A stretch of 60,924 nucleotides of DNA. It comes from Desulfacinum infernum DSM 9756. Its GTDB lineage: Bacteria; Desulfobacterota; Syntrophobacteria; Syntrophobacterales; DSM-9756. The notes below the pieces were generated by a model. The model ran no database searches. It had not been told where the DNA came from and was given only the letters and a program-made list of their open reading frames with translations. Below, piece by piece: positions 52,644 to 60,924 of the stretch (positions within the stretch are counted from its first letter, which is position 1; each line of letters starts with the position of its first letter). A program made the translations under genes and the position numbers. The stretch spans positions 1-60,924 of the forward strand of contig NZ_FQVB01000027.1 of the NCBI RefSeq assembly GCF_900129305.1. The letters are read 5' to 3'.

Positions 52644-53966
52644 ATGAAGCTAGCCAAAATCCATCTACTGACCGCAAGTGAGGGAAGTCCCCCGCCGCCC
52701 GATGTCCTTCCCGTTCCCGAGAAGATCGTGCTTCCGCTGGAAGGCCCGTGGGGCCGGGCGGAACCCCAGGTCTCCCCCGGACAAATGGTGGAAACAGGCC
52801 AGGTGGTGGGCCGATTCCGGGATTCCCGCCTGCCCTTTGTTCGGGCGTCCGTGGCGGGTTCCGTGGAAGGAATCCGTACCGTCAACACGGTGGACGGGCG
52901 CAAGTCCCAGGCCGTGGTGGTCCGCCCCCGAGGGGATGCGACTCCCGGGATGCAAACACCGGCGAAGGCCGACAACCCCGAGGCACTGGCCGAGGCCCTG
53001 AGTCAGGCGGGTTTTAGCGAAACGGACCGCCACCCGTGGCCGTTTCCCGCCCGCATCTGCTCGCCGGAAACCGCCGCCAAGGCCTTCCAGCTCACCGACG
53101 CCCCCTTCGACAAACCCGTCAAAACCCTCATCATCAATGGGCTGGACCGGCAGCCCGGTGAGATGATCCGCCGGACCGTGCTGGCCCACCTGGGCACGTT
53201 CGTCGCCCAAGCCGTCCCGGCGCTCCAGGCTCTTTCCCAGGCCGAAAAGGTGGTCCTTGCCTACGACCGGAGTGCGCCTCCCGGCCAGGAGACCCTTCGG
53301 GCCCTGGAGGACCAGGGGGCGGAATGCCGGGCCTTGGACAACATCTACCCTTCGGCCCTCACCCCCATCCTGGTGGAGCTTGTGACCGGCCGTCAGGTGC
53401 CCCAACCGGCATCGGATCCGCGCCTGGTGGGCGCGGCCGTTTTGGACGTGGTCACGGCCTGGCAGGTGGGGCGTTTTCTCGCAGACGGCACTTTGCCCCT
53501 GGACGTCGTGGTCCAGGTGTCCGCGTGGAAGGCGGGTTTTCAGGCGTGTTATCGAGTCCCCGTGGGAACACCGCTCGCCCATGTTCTCAATGCGGACGCC
53601 GCACCGGAGCGGTTGAGCAAGATCGCGGTGGGAGGACCCCTTTTGGGTTGTGCCCAATTCGACCGGGAAGCCCCCTTGCAGGCTTCGGACTACGTGCTCC
53701 TTCAGGAATCCTCCGAGGTGCACACCTACAATTACCGGGCGTGCATCAACTGCGGATATTGTGTTCCCGTCTGTCCCATGAGGCTGCTTCCCAACGAATT
53801 GGGCAAATATTGCGAGTTCGGCAAGTTCGAAGAAGCCGAAGCTCATTACCTGGCCCACTGCATCGAATGTGGTTTGTGCGCCTATGTATGTCCGGCCAAC
53901 CGCCCCATGGTCCAGCTGCTTCGCCATGGGAAACAAGAGCTTGTTGAAATGAGGAAGGAGTCATGA
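52644..53966 (+). CDS. rnfC: Rnf complex subunit RnfC
   Basis: 440 residues. The peripheral subunit of the Rnf ion-pumping ferredoxin:NAD+ oxidoreductase that carries FMN/NADH-binding and two 4Fe-4S clusters. The clusters are in ACINCGYCVPVCPMRLLPNEL and CIECGLCAYVCPANRP near the end; the N-terminal half has the NuoF-like/SLBB segment with a biotin-like fold (VSPGQMVETGQVVG). It is shorter at the N-terminus than many homologues and lacks the usual RGGIHPP motif. It starts the operon in the order C-D-G-E-A-B, and its stop overlaps rnfD by four bases (ATGA). Confidence 0.92.
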   Translation: MKLAKIHLLTASEGSPPPPDVLPVPEKIVLPLEGPWGRAEPQVSPGQMVETGQVVGRFRDSRLPFVRASVAGSVEGIRTVNTVDGRKSQAVVVRPRGDATPGMQTPAKADNPEALAEALSQAGFSETDRHPWPFPARICSPETAAKAFQLTDAPFDKPVKTLIINGLDRQPGEMIRRTVLAHLGTFVAQAVPALQALSQAEKVVLAYDRSAPPGQETLRALEDQGAECRALDNIYPSALTPILVELVTGRQVPQPASDPRLVGAAVLDVVTAWQVGRFLADGTLPLDVVVQVSAWKAGFQACYRVPVGTPLAHVLNADAAPERLSKIAVGGPLLGCAQFDREAPLQASDYVLLQESSEVHTYNYRACINCGYCVPVCPMRLLPNELGKYCEFGKFEEAEAHYLAHCIECGLCAYVCPANRPMVQLLRHGKQELVEMRKES

Positions 53967-54940
53967 CGCGTCCCGACCTGATCGTCTCCGTTTCGCCCCA
54001 TATCCATTCCGGAAAGAGCGTGGACGCCATGATGCGTGATTGGCTCATCGCTCTGATTCCGTGCATTCTGGCGGGGTGGTTTTTCTTCGGGTTTGCCGCG
54101 CTCCGGGTGGTGATCATTTCTGCGCTGACGGCCGTCGCGGCGGAAGCGGCCTGGCAAAAAGCCCTGGGAAGGCCCCTTACCATTTCCGACGGTTCGGCCG
54201 CCCTGACCGGGGTGATCCTGGGGCTTCTTCTCTCCCCGGAGGTTCCGTGGTGGATTCCCGTCCTCGGCGCCGTTGTTGCGATCCTGATCGGAAAGCAACT
54301 CTTCGGGGGGCTGGGCAATCACCCTTTCAACTCAGCGCTGGTAGGCTACACCTTTCTCTTCATCTCGTACCAGCATCTGCTGGAGTCCTTTCCCATGCCT
54401 CAACCGGCCTTCCTGCTTGAGCCCGGCGGATTCATCGAATATCCGCCCATGGATGTCCTCAAGATGGACGGAGTGGAGGCGGTCCGGGATATACCCTGGA
54501 TGGACCTTTTCCTGGGGAATGTGCCGGGCACGGCCGGTACCGTGTCGGTCTTGGCCGTCCTTCTGGGAGGCCTTTACCTTGTGGCCCGCGGGACGATCCG
54601 CTGGCAGATCCCCCTCTTCTGCCTTCTCGGCACCTTCGTCTTCGCCGCCATCTGCAAGGTGGTCAGCCCGCAGAACTACGCCGCACCCATCTTCTACGTG
54701 CTGGCCGGTTGGACCTGTTTCAGCGCTTTCTTCCTGGCGACGGAGGTGGGCACCTGCCCGGTCACCCTGCCCGGTATGATCTTGTACGGGCTGGGATGTG
54801 GATGCCTCATCATGACCATCCGCATCTGGGGAACGTATATGGAAGGGGCGGCGTTCGCGATCCTTCTCATGAACAGTCTGACGCCCCTTCTGGATCGGAT
54901 TCGACCCAAAGTCGTAGGGAGGGTGGAGCAAATTGCGTGA
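53963..54940 (+). CDS. rnfD: Rnf complex subunit RnfD
   Basis: 325 residues with about nine membrane segments, the RnfD/NqrB-type channel subunit. Supporting sequence: SPHIHSGKSVDAMMRDWLIALIP at the start, FGGLGNHPFNSALVGY, and the region DGVEAV which in RnfD carries the FMN-threonine-type segment; the exact FMN attachment threonine could not be assigned by eye. It overlaps rnfC by four bases and rnfG by eight. Confidence 0.92.
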   Translation: MTRPDLIVSVSPHIHSGKSVDAMMRDWLIALIPCILAGWFFFGFAALRVVIISALTAVAAEAAWQKALGRPLTISDGSAALTGVILGLLLSPEVPWWIPVLGAVVAILIGKQLFGGLGNHPFNSALVGYTFLFISYQHLLESFPMPQPAFLLEPGGFIEYPPMDVLKMDGVEAVRDIPWMDLFLGNVPGTAGTVSVLAVLLGGLYLVARGTIRWQIPLFCLLGTFVFAAICKVVSPQNYAAPIFYVLAGWTCFSAFFLATEVGTCPVTLPGMILYGLGCGCLIMTIRIWGTYMEGAAFAILLMNSLTPLLDRIRPKVVGRVEQIA

Positions 54941-55517
54941 TCTCGTCAAAATGGTCGTCGTCCTTACGGTGATATGCAGCGCTTCGGGCCTCGTGCTTTC
55001 CTATGTGAACGAGGCGACCAAGGAGCCGCGCGAATACCAACTGCTCAAGTACGTGAAGGGGCCCTCCATCAAGGCCGTGCTTCCGGAAGGCTACGAGAAC
55101 GATCCCATCACGGACAAGATCGTTTTCAAGATGGGCACGGACGAGAAGGGGCATCCCGTGGAGAAGACCATCTTTCCGGCCAAAAAGGGGGGCAAGATCG
55201 TGGCCCTGGCCTATGACAGCGCCGCCCCGGGCTATCACGGAAACATCGCCGTCATGATCGGCGTGGACTTGGAGGGCAAACTGACCGGGGTGAGCATCAT
55301 GACCCATACGGAGACTCCCGGTCTCGGTGCCCGCGTGGAGGAACCGCAGTTCACTCAACAGTTTGCGGGTTTGACACTCTCCGAGGAACTGAATCTATCC
55401 ACCCGCGGAGGACGCATCGACGGCATCAGCGGCGCCACTTTGTCCAGCAACGGGGTGGTGAACGCCGTCCGCCAGGCCCTGGAGCAGTTTCCGAAGATCA
55501 AGGAGGAGGTCCTCTAA
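54933..55517 (+). CDS. rnfG: Rnf complex subunit RnfG
   Basis: 194 residues. One N-terminal membrane helix (MVVVLTVICSASGLVLSYV) and a periplasmic FMN-binding domain. The FMN is bound covalently to the threonine in the motif GISGATLSS, near residue 170. The start is TTG with GGTGGAGCAAA before it, overlapping the end of rnfD by eight bases. Its gene is followed by rnfE after four bases. Confidence 0.9.
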   Translation: MRDLVKMVVVLTVICSASGLVLSYVNEATKEPREYQLLKYVKGPSIKAVLPEGYENDPITDKIVFKMGTDEKGHPVEKTIFPAKKGGKIVALAYDSAAPGYHGNIAVMIGVDLEGKLTGVSIMTHTETPGLGARVEEPQFTQQFAGLTLSEELNLSTRGGRIDGISGATLSSNGVVNAVRQALEQFPKIKEEVL

Positions 55518-55520
55518 ATC

Positions 55521-56114
55521 ATGGGTGTGGCCAAGGAATTCACAAAAGGTTTATGGAAAGAGGTCCCGCCGTTCCGCCTGGTCCTGGGGTTGTGCCCCAC
55601 TCTGGCAGTCACTACGGCGGCGGAAAACGGCTTGGGAATGGGGCTGGCCACCACCTTCGTGCTGGTCTGCTCCAACTTCATCGTTTCCCTGCTCCGCTCC
55701 ATCATCCCGTCCAAGGTCCGCATCGCCGCCTACATCGTGGTGATCGCATCTTTCGTGGTCATCGTGGAACTCACCATGCAGGCGTACTTCTACCCCCTCT
55801 ACAAGGTTCTTGGGATCTTTATCCCACTCATTGTGGTCAACTGCATCATCTTGGGCCGGGCCGAAGCTTTTGCATCCAAAAACGGTCCCGTCCTTTCCAT
55901 CGCCGACGGCTTGGGCATGGGCCTCGGCTTCACCCTCTCCCTGACTTTCCTGGGAGCCTTGCGGGAACTTTTGGGAAGCGGGACCATTTTCAAGCACGCC
56001 GTCCTCGGTCCGTCCTTCGAGCCCTTCGCCATCATGCTTAAGCCCCCCGGGGCCTTCATCTGCCTGGGGCTCATTTTGGCCACCATGAACTTGATCAGCA
56101 CACGAAAATCCTAA
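55521..56114 (+). CDS. rnfE: Rnf complex subunit RnfE
   Basis: 197 residues, six membrane segments, NqrD/RnfE family. It shows VLGLCPTLAVTTAAENGLGMGLATTFVLVCSN at the start and the half-channel motif VVNCIILGRAEAFA. It pairs with RnfA to form the ion-translocating core. The ATG is preceded by GGAGGAGGTCC within the end of rnfG. Confidence 0.92.
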   Translation: MGVAKEFTKGLWKEVPPFRLVLGLCPTLAVTTAAENGLGMGLATTFVLVCSNFIVSLLRSIIPSKVRIAAYIVVIASFVVIVELTMQAYFYPLYKVLGIFIPLIVVNCIILGRAEAFASKNGPVLSIADGLGMGLGFTLSLTFLGALRELLGSGTIFKHAVLGPSFEPFAIMLKPPGAFICLGLILATMNLISTRKS

Positions 56115-56136
56115 ACGGGATCGGTGAGAGGACATC

Positions 56137-56718
56137 ATGAGCGAATACTGGCTTCTGATTGTTAGCGCCGTCTTCGTCAACAATATCGTTTTGGCGCGGT
56201 ACCTGGGCAACTGTCCCTTTCTGGGGGTTTCCACCCGCATGGATACCGCCACCGGCATGGGCATGGCGGTCATCTTCGTGACCACCTTGGCCACGGCCAT
56301 CACCTGGTTTGTACGGAAAAGTCTCTTGGAGCCCATGGGCTTGGAGTACTTGCAGACCATCGCCTTCATCCTGGTCATCGCCACCCTTGTGCAGCTGGTG
56401 GAAATGTTCCTTCAAAAGTCCATTCCGGCTCTCTACCGCGCCTTGGGCATCTTCCTGCCTTTGATCACCACCAACTGCGCCGTCCTGGGCACCGCGGTTT
56501 TGGCCGTCGAGAATGAGGACTTCAATTTCATGGAGGGCCTCGTATTCGCCTTCGCGTCCGGGGTCGGTTTCTCTCTGGCGCTGGTTCTTCTTACGGGGAT
56601 CCGCGAGCGGTGCGCCGTGGCCCCCATTCCCAAGCACCTGCAGGGAATGCCCGTGGGTCTGGCCACGGCCGGTCTGCTGGCCCTTGCCTTTCTGGGCTTC
56701 ATCGGCATGGTCCACTAG
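56137..56718 (+). CDS. rnfA: Rnf complex subunit RnfA
   Basis: 193 residues, six membrane segments, NqrE/RnfA family, inverted-topology partner of RnfE. It shows FVNNIVLARYLGNCPFLGVS and the motif LITTNCAVLGTAVLAVENED. GAGAGGAC precedes the ATG. It lies between rnfE and the rnfB fusion gene, 72 bases upstream of the latter. Confidence 0.93.
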   Translation: MSEYWLLIVSAVFVNNIVLARYLGNCPFLGVSTRMDTATGMGMAVIFVTTLATAITWFVRKSLLEPMGLEYLQTIAFILVIATLVQLVEMFLQKSIPALYRALGIFLPLITTNCAVLGTAVLAVENEDFNFMEGLVFAFASGVGFSLALVLLTGIRERCAVAPIPKHLQGMPVGLATAGLLALAFLGFIGMVH

Positions 56719-56790
56719 CCGCCCGCCCGGGAGGGCCGGAGAACCCGTTTTCGTTCGGTGCCCATCGAAACCATAAGGAGGACACCCATC

Positions 56791-58905
56791 ATGCTCTCAG
56801 CCATTCTTGCCATCGGCGGCCTGGGTCTGTTTGCGGGAATCGGATTGGCCGTGGCATCCAAGGTCTTTTACGTATATGTAGATCCTAAAATCGTGGCGGT
56901 GGAGGAAGCTCTTCCCGGTGCCAACTGCGGCGGATGCGGGTTCCCGGGTTGTTCCGGCGCGGCGGAAGCCATCGCCATGGGAAAGGCGGATCCCACCATC
57001 TGCGTGGGCGGAGGTCCCGACACGCACGCCGCCGTGGCGGCCATTTTGGGCATCGAAGTGAAGGAAGTGGAGCCTGAGATCGCACGTCCCGGCTGCTACT
57101 ACGGGCCCCAGGAAGCCGACCTGAAATACGTCTACGACGGGTTGAACGACTGCCGCGCCGCCATGCTTCTGAACGGAGGCGCCAAGCTGTGTCCCGTAGG
57201 CTGCCTCGGACTGGGCTCCTGCGTGAAGGCGTGCCCCTTCGGTGCCCTTTCCATGGGAGACGACGGCCTTCCCGTGGTGAACGCTTCCCTTTGCACCGGC
57301 TGCGGCACCTGCGAGCGCGTGTGTCCCAAGCACATCATTACCCTCACCTCCAATTCCCGTCGGGTCACCCAGGAATACACCCTGGATCAATGCTCCGCCC
57401 CGTGCCAGCGGACCTGTCCGGCCGGCATCGACATTCCGGCCTACATCGACGCGGCCGGTCGCGGCGACTATCTGGAAGCGGTTCGGATCATCAAGGAAAA
57501 GAACCCCTTCCCGCTGGTCTGCGGCCGCATCTGCGTGCATCCGTGCGAAAACGAATGCCGCAGGAACCTTTTGGATGAACCCGTGGCCATCAATCCCATC
57601 AAGCGTTTCGTGGCCGACTACGAGATGAAGAGCGGCAGCCGCATTCCCATCGAGAAGGCTCCGGCCACCGGTAAGCGCGTAGCGGTGATCGGAGGCGGGG
57701 CCGAAGGTCTCACCACCGCCTTCTTCCTGGCCAGGCTCGGGCACGAACCCACGGTCGTCGAAGGAAAATCCCACCTGGGCGGCCTGCTGCGAACGATCAT
57801 TCCCGACGCTCGCCTGCCCAAGGACGTGCTCGATTGGGAAATCCAGGGCATCCTGGAAGCGGGCGTCACGGCGCAGACCAACAAGAAGCTCGGCAGGGAC
57901 GTTTCCATTCAAGGTCTGCTGGATGACGGCTACGACGCTGTCTTCGTCGCCACGGGTGGCTGGGACAGCCAGATGACCGACGGGCTTCCCACCCAGCCAG
58001 TTCAGGCCCTTCCCGGCGTGCAGCTTTTGGTCAATCTCACCTTCGCCCACATGGCCGGAAACGCCCCGGCCGTGGGGGGAGATGCCATGATCGTGGGCGG
58101 CGGCAACGCCTCCATCGATGCCGCCCTGCTTCTCAAGGAACTGGGGGCTCAGCACGTCCACGTGGTCTTTCGAAGCCCGCGGGAAGAAGCCCCCTTCAAG
58201 GACGAGGAAATTCAGGCCGCCGAAGCCCAGGGTGTCATCTTCCACTTCCGGTCCGCCATCACCCGCATGTTTGGAAAGGGCGCCGAACTCACCCACGTGG
58301 AAGTGGCTTCCCTGGAAAATTACGTACCCGGAGAAACCCTCCAGCAGCTCCACGCCAAGGCGGCCCTCCAGCAGATTCCCGTACAGACGCTCATCACGGG
58401 TGCCGGCCGTTTTCCGGAACTCATCTACGCGCCCGTCTATGAATTGCGAGGAGAAGGAGACCAACAGGAAGCGGTCCGCACGGACCGTTGGGAAACCGTG
58501 GTTCCCTACGCAGGCCCCTTCGCCGAGGAGGACGTGGGAATCTTCCGACCCGGAGAGGCCACCAGCGACTACAAGGCCGTGGTGGAAGCCATCGGCGCCG
58601 GCCGTCGGGGCGCCATCTCGGTCCACAAGCGACTCTTGGGAGAAGAGGTGGTCGCACCTCCCGGCATGATCCGGCGCACCACGACCGTGCTCAACGTGGA
58701 CCGGCTGGAACCCCTGTCCCCGCAGCCGCGGGAAAAGATGCCCGCGCTGTCGCCGGCGGAGCAGTTGGCCAACCCCAAGGCCGAGGTGGAGCTGGGATTT
58801 ACGGAGGAGCAGGTACGGCGGGAAGCGCAGCGATGCCTCCGCTGCGGCCTCATTTGCTATCGTCGGACGGTCCAGGAACCGGAGAGCCTGGCAAAATCCG
58901 CATGA
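56791..58905 (+). CDS. rnfB: RnfB fused to a GltD/NfnB-like FAD/NAD(P) oxidoreductase
   Basis: 704 residues, more than twice a normal RnfB. Residues 1-205: membrane helix (AILAIGGLGLFAGIGLAVAS), the 4Fe-4S motif GANCGGCGFPGCSGAAEA and two ferredoxin sites (SCVKACPFGA, CTGCGTCERVCP). From about 210 a GltD-like unit follows: CSAPCQRTCPAGIDIPAYID, VCGRICVHPCENECRRN, FAD fold VAVIGGGAEGLTTAFFL, NAD(P) fold AMIVGGGNASIDAALLL, and RCLRCGLICY near the end. It would let ferredoxin-linked electrons exchange with NAD(P)H or another carrier at the Rnf entry point. The ATG at 56791 follows AAGGAGGACACC. It overlaps the convergent RseC-like gene by 56 bases. Confidence 0.93.
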   Translation: MLSAILAIGGLGLFAGIGLAVASKVFYVYVDPKIVAVEEALPGANCGGCGFPGCSGAAEAIAMGKADPTICVGGGPDTHAAVAAILGIEVKEVEPEIARPGCYYGPQEADLKYVYDGLNDCRAAMLLNGGAKLCPVGCLGLGSCVKACPFGALSMGDDGLPVVNASLCTGCGTCERVCPKHIITLTSNSRRVTQEYTLDQCSAPCQRTCPAGIDIPAYIDAAGRGDYLEAVRIIKEKNPFPLVCGRICVHPCENECRRNLLDEPVAINPIKRFVADYEMKSGSRIPIEKAPATGKRVAVIGGGAEGLTTAFFLARLGHEPTVVEGKSHLGGLLRTIIPDARLPKDVLDWEIQGILEAGVTAQTNKKLGRDVSIQGLLDDGYDAVFVATGGWDSQMTDGLPTQPVQALPGVQLLVNLTFAHMAGNAPAVGGDAMIVGGGNASIDAALLLKELGAQHVHVVFRSPREEAPFKDEEIQAAEAQGVIFHFRSAITRMFGKGAELTHVEVASLENYVPGETLQQLHAKAALQQIPVQTLITGAGRFPELIYAPVYELRGEGDQQEAVRTDRWETVVPYAGPFAEEDVGIFRPGEATSDYKAVVEAIGAGRRGAISVHKRLLGEEVVAPPGMIRRTTTVLNVDRLEPLSPQPREKMPALSPAEQLANPKAEVELGFTEEQVRREAQRCLRCGLICYRRTVQEPESLAKSA

Positions 58906-59314
58906 TCCGCGGCCGGTACCGATTGCGGGATCCGGCCCTGCGGTCGAAGGACCTGGCTCCCAGGAAGGCCGCTGCCATGGCCCCCACGCCCAGCAGGACC
59001 GACGCCGGCGTGGGATCCATACCCAGGACGGCGGCCTTGGACCAACCCACGGCGGCCCCGACCACCAGGGCCACCACGGGAACAAAGTAAACCACCAGGG
59101 ACATGGTGAGGAACGAACCGGTGGGAAGGCCGATCTCCACGCGATCTCCCACCCGGGCGCCCAGGTCGTTCGTGGCTTCCACCACCATCTCCTTGCTGCT
59201 GAGCATCTTGCAAACGCCCTGGGATTCGCAGCTGTGGCAAGCTTCCGTACGTTCCACCTTCACGAAGGCGGATTGGTTTCGGACATCCTGAACCACACCG
59301 TGTTCTGTGAGCAT
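58850..59314 (-). CDS. RseC/MucC-family membrane protein
   Basis: 154 residues. The N-terminal half has the RseC cysteine motif ACHSCESQGVCKML within GVVQDVRNQSAFVKVERTE, followed by two membrane helices (TMSLVVYFVPVVALVVGAAVG; ASVLLGVGAMAAAFLG). RseC-type proteins are linked to Rnf and to SoxR reduction, which fits the neighbouring operon, although this gene lies on the opposite strand. CCAAGGAGGTTCTC precedes the ATG. Its 3' end overlaps the rnfB fusion gene by 56 bases. Confidence 0.87.
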   Translation of the reverse strand: MLTEHGVVQDVRNQSAFVKVERTEACHSCESQGVCKMLSSKEMVVEATNDLGARVGDRVEIGLPTGSFLTMSLVVYFVPVVALVVGAAVGWSKAAVLGMDPTPASVLLGVGAMAAAFLGARSFDRRAGSRNRYRPRIMRILPGSPVPGPSDDSK

Positions 59315-59399
59315 GAGAACCTCCTTGGGAACGCGAAGATCACATCGTGACGGATCACTGGAAACCCAGTACTGAAATCTACCAATACAGGGAATCGTT

Positions 59400-60209
59400 A
59401 TGAAAGACCAAATCCGGGACTACGCGAAAAAACTGTTGCAGGACGGCACCGTGGACGGCTTCCTGGCTCTCCGCAAGGATGGAGAACACATCCACCCGCA
59501 CCTTTTCACCCGGGCGGATGAGCTGGACAGCCTCTCGCTGGGAGACCTGGAAAAGCCCGGTCAGGCCCGCTATCCGCTCATCAAGGTTCTCCTGCGTTTG
59601 ACCCGGCTCCAGCCCACCCAAAAGCTGGCAGTCATGGTTCGGGGCTGCGAAGAACGAGCCTTCCACAAGCTCGTTCAGGCAAGCCAGATCAATCCCAACC
59701 GGGTGACCTTGGTGGGCTTTTCGTGCTCCCAGGATCTGGCGGACCGTTGCGGTTGTCTCAAGCCCTGGCCGGACGAGCTGGTGGCCGGCGAAAAGCCGGA
59801 TGTCCCGCCCAGCCCCAAGGTGGTCACCGCCACGCCCAAGAATCTCGTGAAGGACATGCAGTTTCTCAAGGACAACTTTCAGCGGTGCATCAAGTGCTAC
59901 GGGTGCCGAAACATCTGCCCGGTCTGCTTCTGCCATGAATGCACGCTGGAAGAAGAGACCTTCGTTCCCAAGACCGGCTCCACCCTGCCGCCCGCCAACC
60001 CGGAATTCCTCTTCACCCGCGCCGTGCACATGGTGGGCTACTGTGTCTATTGCGGCCTGTGCGAGGAAGCCTGCCCGGCCCACATCCCGCTCAAGATCGT
60101 TTACAAGATGGTGGCCAACATCATGGACGAAAAGCACGGCTACCGAATTCAGGACTTCCCCGGCCGCGGCCAGAGTGCCCCGGCACCGGACGACGCATCC
60201 AACGCGTAA
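59400..60209 (+). CDS. FdhB/FrhB-like 4Fe-4S protein
   Basis: 269 residues. Residues 1-150 resemble the N-terminal domain of the F420 hydrogenase/formate dehydrogenase beta family (KLAVMVRGCEERAFHKLVQ, LVGFSCSQDLADRCG). The second half has two ferredoxin-type clusters (CIKCYGCRNICPVCFC and CVYCGLCEEACPAHIP). The C-terminal flavin domain of complete FrhB proteins is not seen, so it probably relays electrons. It follows the rnf operon, has no partner dehydrogenase beside it, and could connect the second formate dehydrogenase (50175-52211) with ferredoxin or Rnf. The ATG at 59400 has only a weak ribosome site. Confidence 0.8.
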   Translation: MKDQIRDYAKKLLQDGTVDGFLALRKDGEHIHPHLFTRADELDSLSLGDLEKPGQARYPLIKVLLRLTRLQPTQKLAVMVRGCEERAFHKLVQASQINPNRVTLVGFSCSQDLADRCGCLKPWPDELVAGEKPDVPPSPKVVTATPKNLVKDMQFLKDNFQRCIKCYGCRNICPVCFCHECTLEEETFVPKTGSTLPPANPEFLFTRAVHMVGYCVYCGLCEEACPAHIPLKIVYKMVANIMDEKHGYRIQDFPGRGQSAPAPDDASNA

Positions 60210-60335
60210 AAACCCGCGGATACGCCCCCCAATATAGGGGCGACCGGCCGGTCGCCCGTACCACAACCCCGTCGCCCGTACCCGTACGCAACCCCGGCCC
60301 AATCCCCGAGGGGCCTGAACCAGAGGCGCCCCAAC

Positions 60336-60372
60336 ACAAAAAGGCCGGATCTCATACGAGATCCGGCCTCTA
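60336..60372 (-). terminator. Terminator of the rRNA operon
   Basis: AGGCCGGATCTC-ATAC-GAGATCCGGCCT, a 12-bp perfect stem; on the minus strand it is followed by TTTTTG. It lies directly after the 5S gene. Confidence 0.88.
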
Positions 60373-60378
60373 TAAGAA

Positions 60379-60500
<122 letters not shown>

Positions 60501-60554
60501 AACTCCATGAATAGGGTCTTCTCAGTACGCTGCCCCATCGCCCTCAAGAAAGGG

Positions 60555-60924
<370 letters not shown>

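Overview
The window looks like a piece of a GC-rich chromosome from an anaerobic deltaproteobacterium, most likely a sulfate-reducing or syntrophic member of the Syntrophobacterales type. This is inferred from gene content: two selenocysteine formate dehydrogenases, an Rnf complex whose RnfB is fused to a GltD-like flavoprotein, a RACo-like ferredoxin activator, a sigma54 two-component system, and many short dispersed repeats. No taxonomic marker was compared; the rRNA operon is cut off by the window edge.

Layout. 1-216 is the tail of an IS transposase. 503-5579 (minus) is a BMP-type nucleoside-like ABC importer. 5829-6107 is a small FmdB zinc-ribbon gene with a clear promoter and terminator. 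6841-11663 (minus) is a GltD-like flavoprotein followed by a long, NuoG-like selenocysteine formate dehydrogenase. 12059-13953 (minus) pairs a patatin phospholipase with a chitosanase-like protein. 14078-27660 is a mixed region: NMO-type oxidoreductase, tRNA-Ala, a four-gene set ending in a radical SAM enzyme, an aminotransferase, a SPOR protein, a RACo-like protein, a GH130 phosphorylase, a GT4 glycosyltransferase and an Smr protein. 27736-30723 is PutA. 30961-35519 is a complete livKHMGF-type importer. 35716-39520 holds a coiled-coil protein, a degenerate KptA-like protein, an HDAC-family hydrolase, tRNA-Gly and a DHH phosphoesterase.

39890-49256 is the most unusual part. A minus-strand gene row (55-aa protein, two universal-stress-like proteins, a 28-aa membrane peptide, an SLC13 transporter with RCK_C domains) is divergent from a Lon-type protease that carries a response-regulator receiver domain inserted before its AAA module. 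Next to it are an NtrC-type sigma54 activator, whose receiver domain closely resembles the one inside Lon, and a membrane histidine kinase. The divergent promoter region contains two 17-bp palindromes with identical arms and a sigma54-like element. I read this as one signalling system with a transcriptional and a proteolytic output.

49452-60209 carries RNase HI, a second, short selenocysteine formate dehydrogenase, and divergently the rnfCDGEAB operon with the RnfB-GltD fusion, an RseC-like protein and an FdhB/FrhB-like ferredoxin protein. Together they suggest a formate/ferredoxin/NAD(P)H electron-transfer module coupled to the membrane. The window ends in the 3' part of an rRNA operon on the minus strand (23S end, 5S, terminator).

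Intergenic space is rich in repeats: a CTAG-flanked MITE-like element (three copies), a second roughly 150-bp element (three copies), perfect palindromes, and short tandem repeats of about 7 bp that sit at gene 3' ends and supply the last codons of several proteins.
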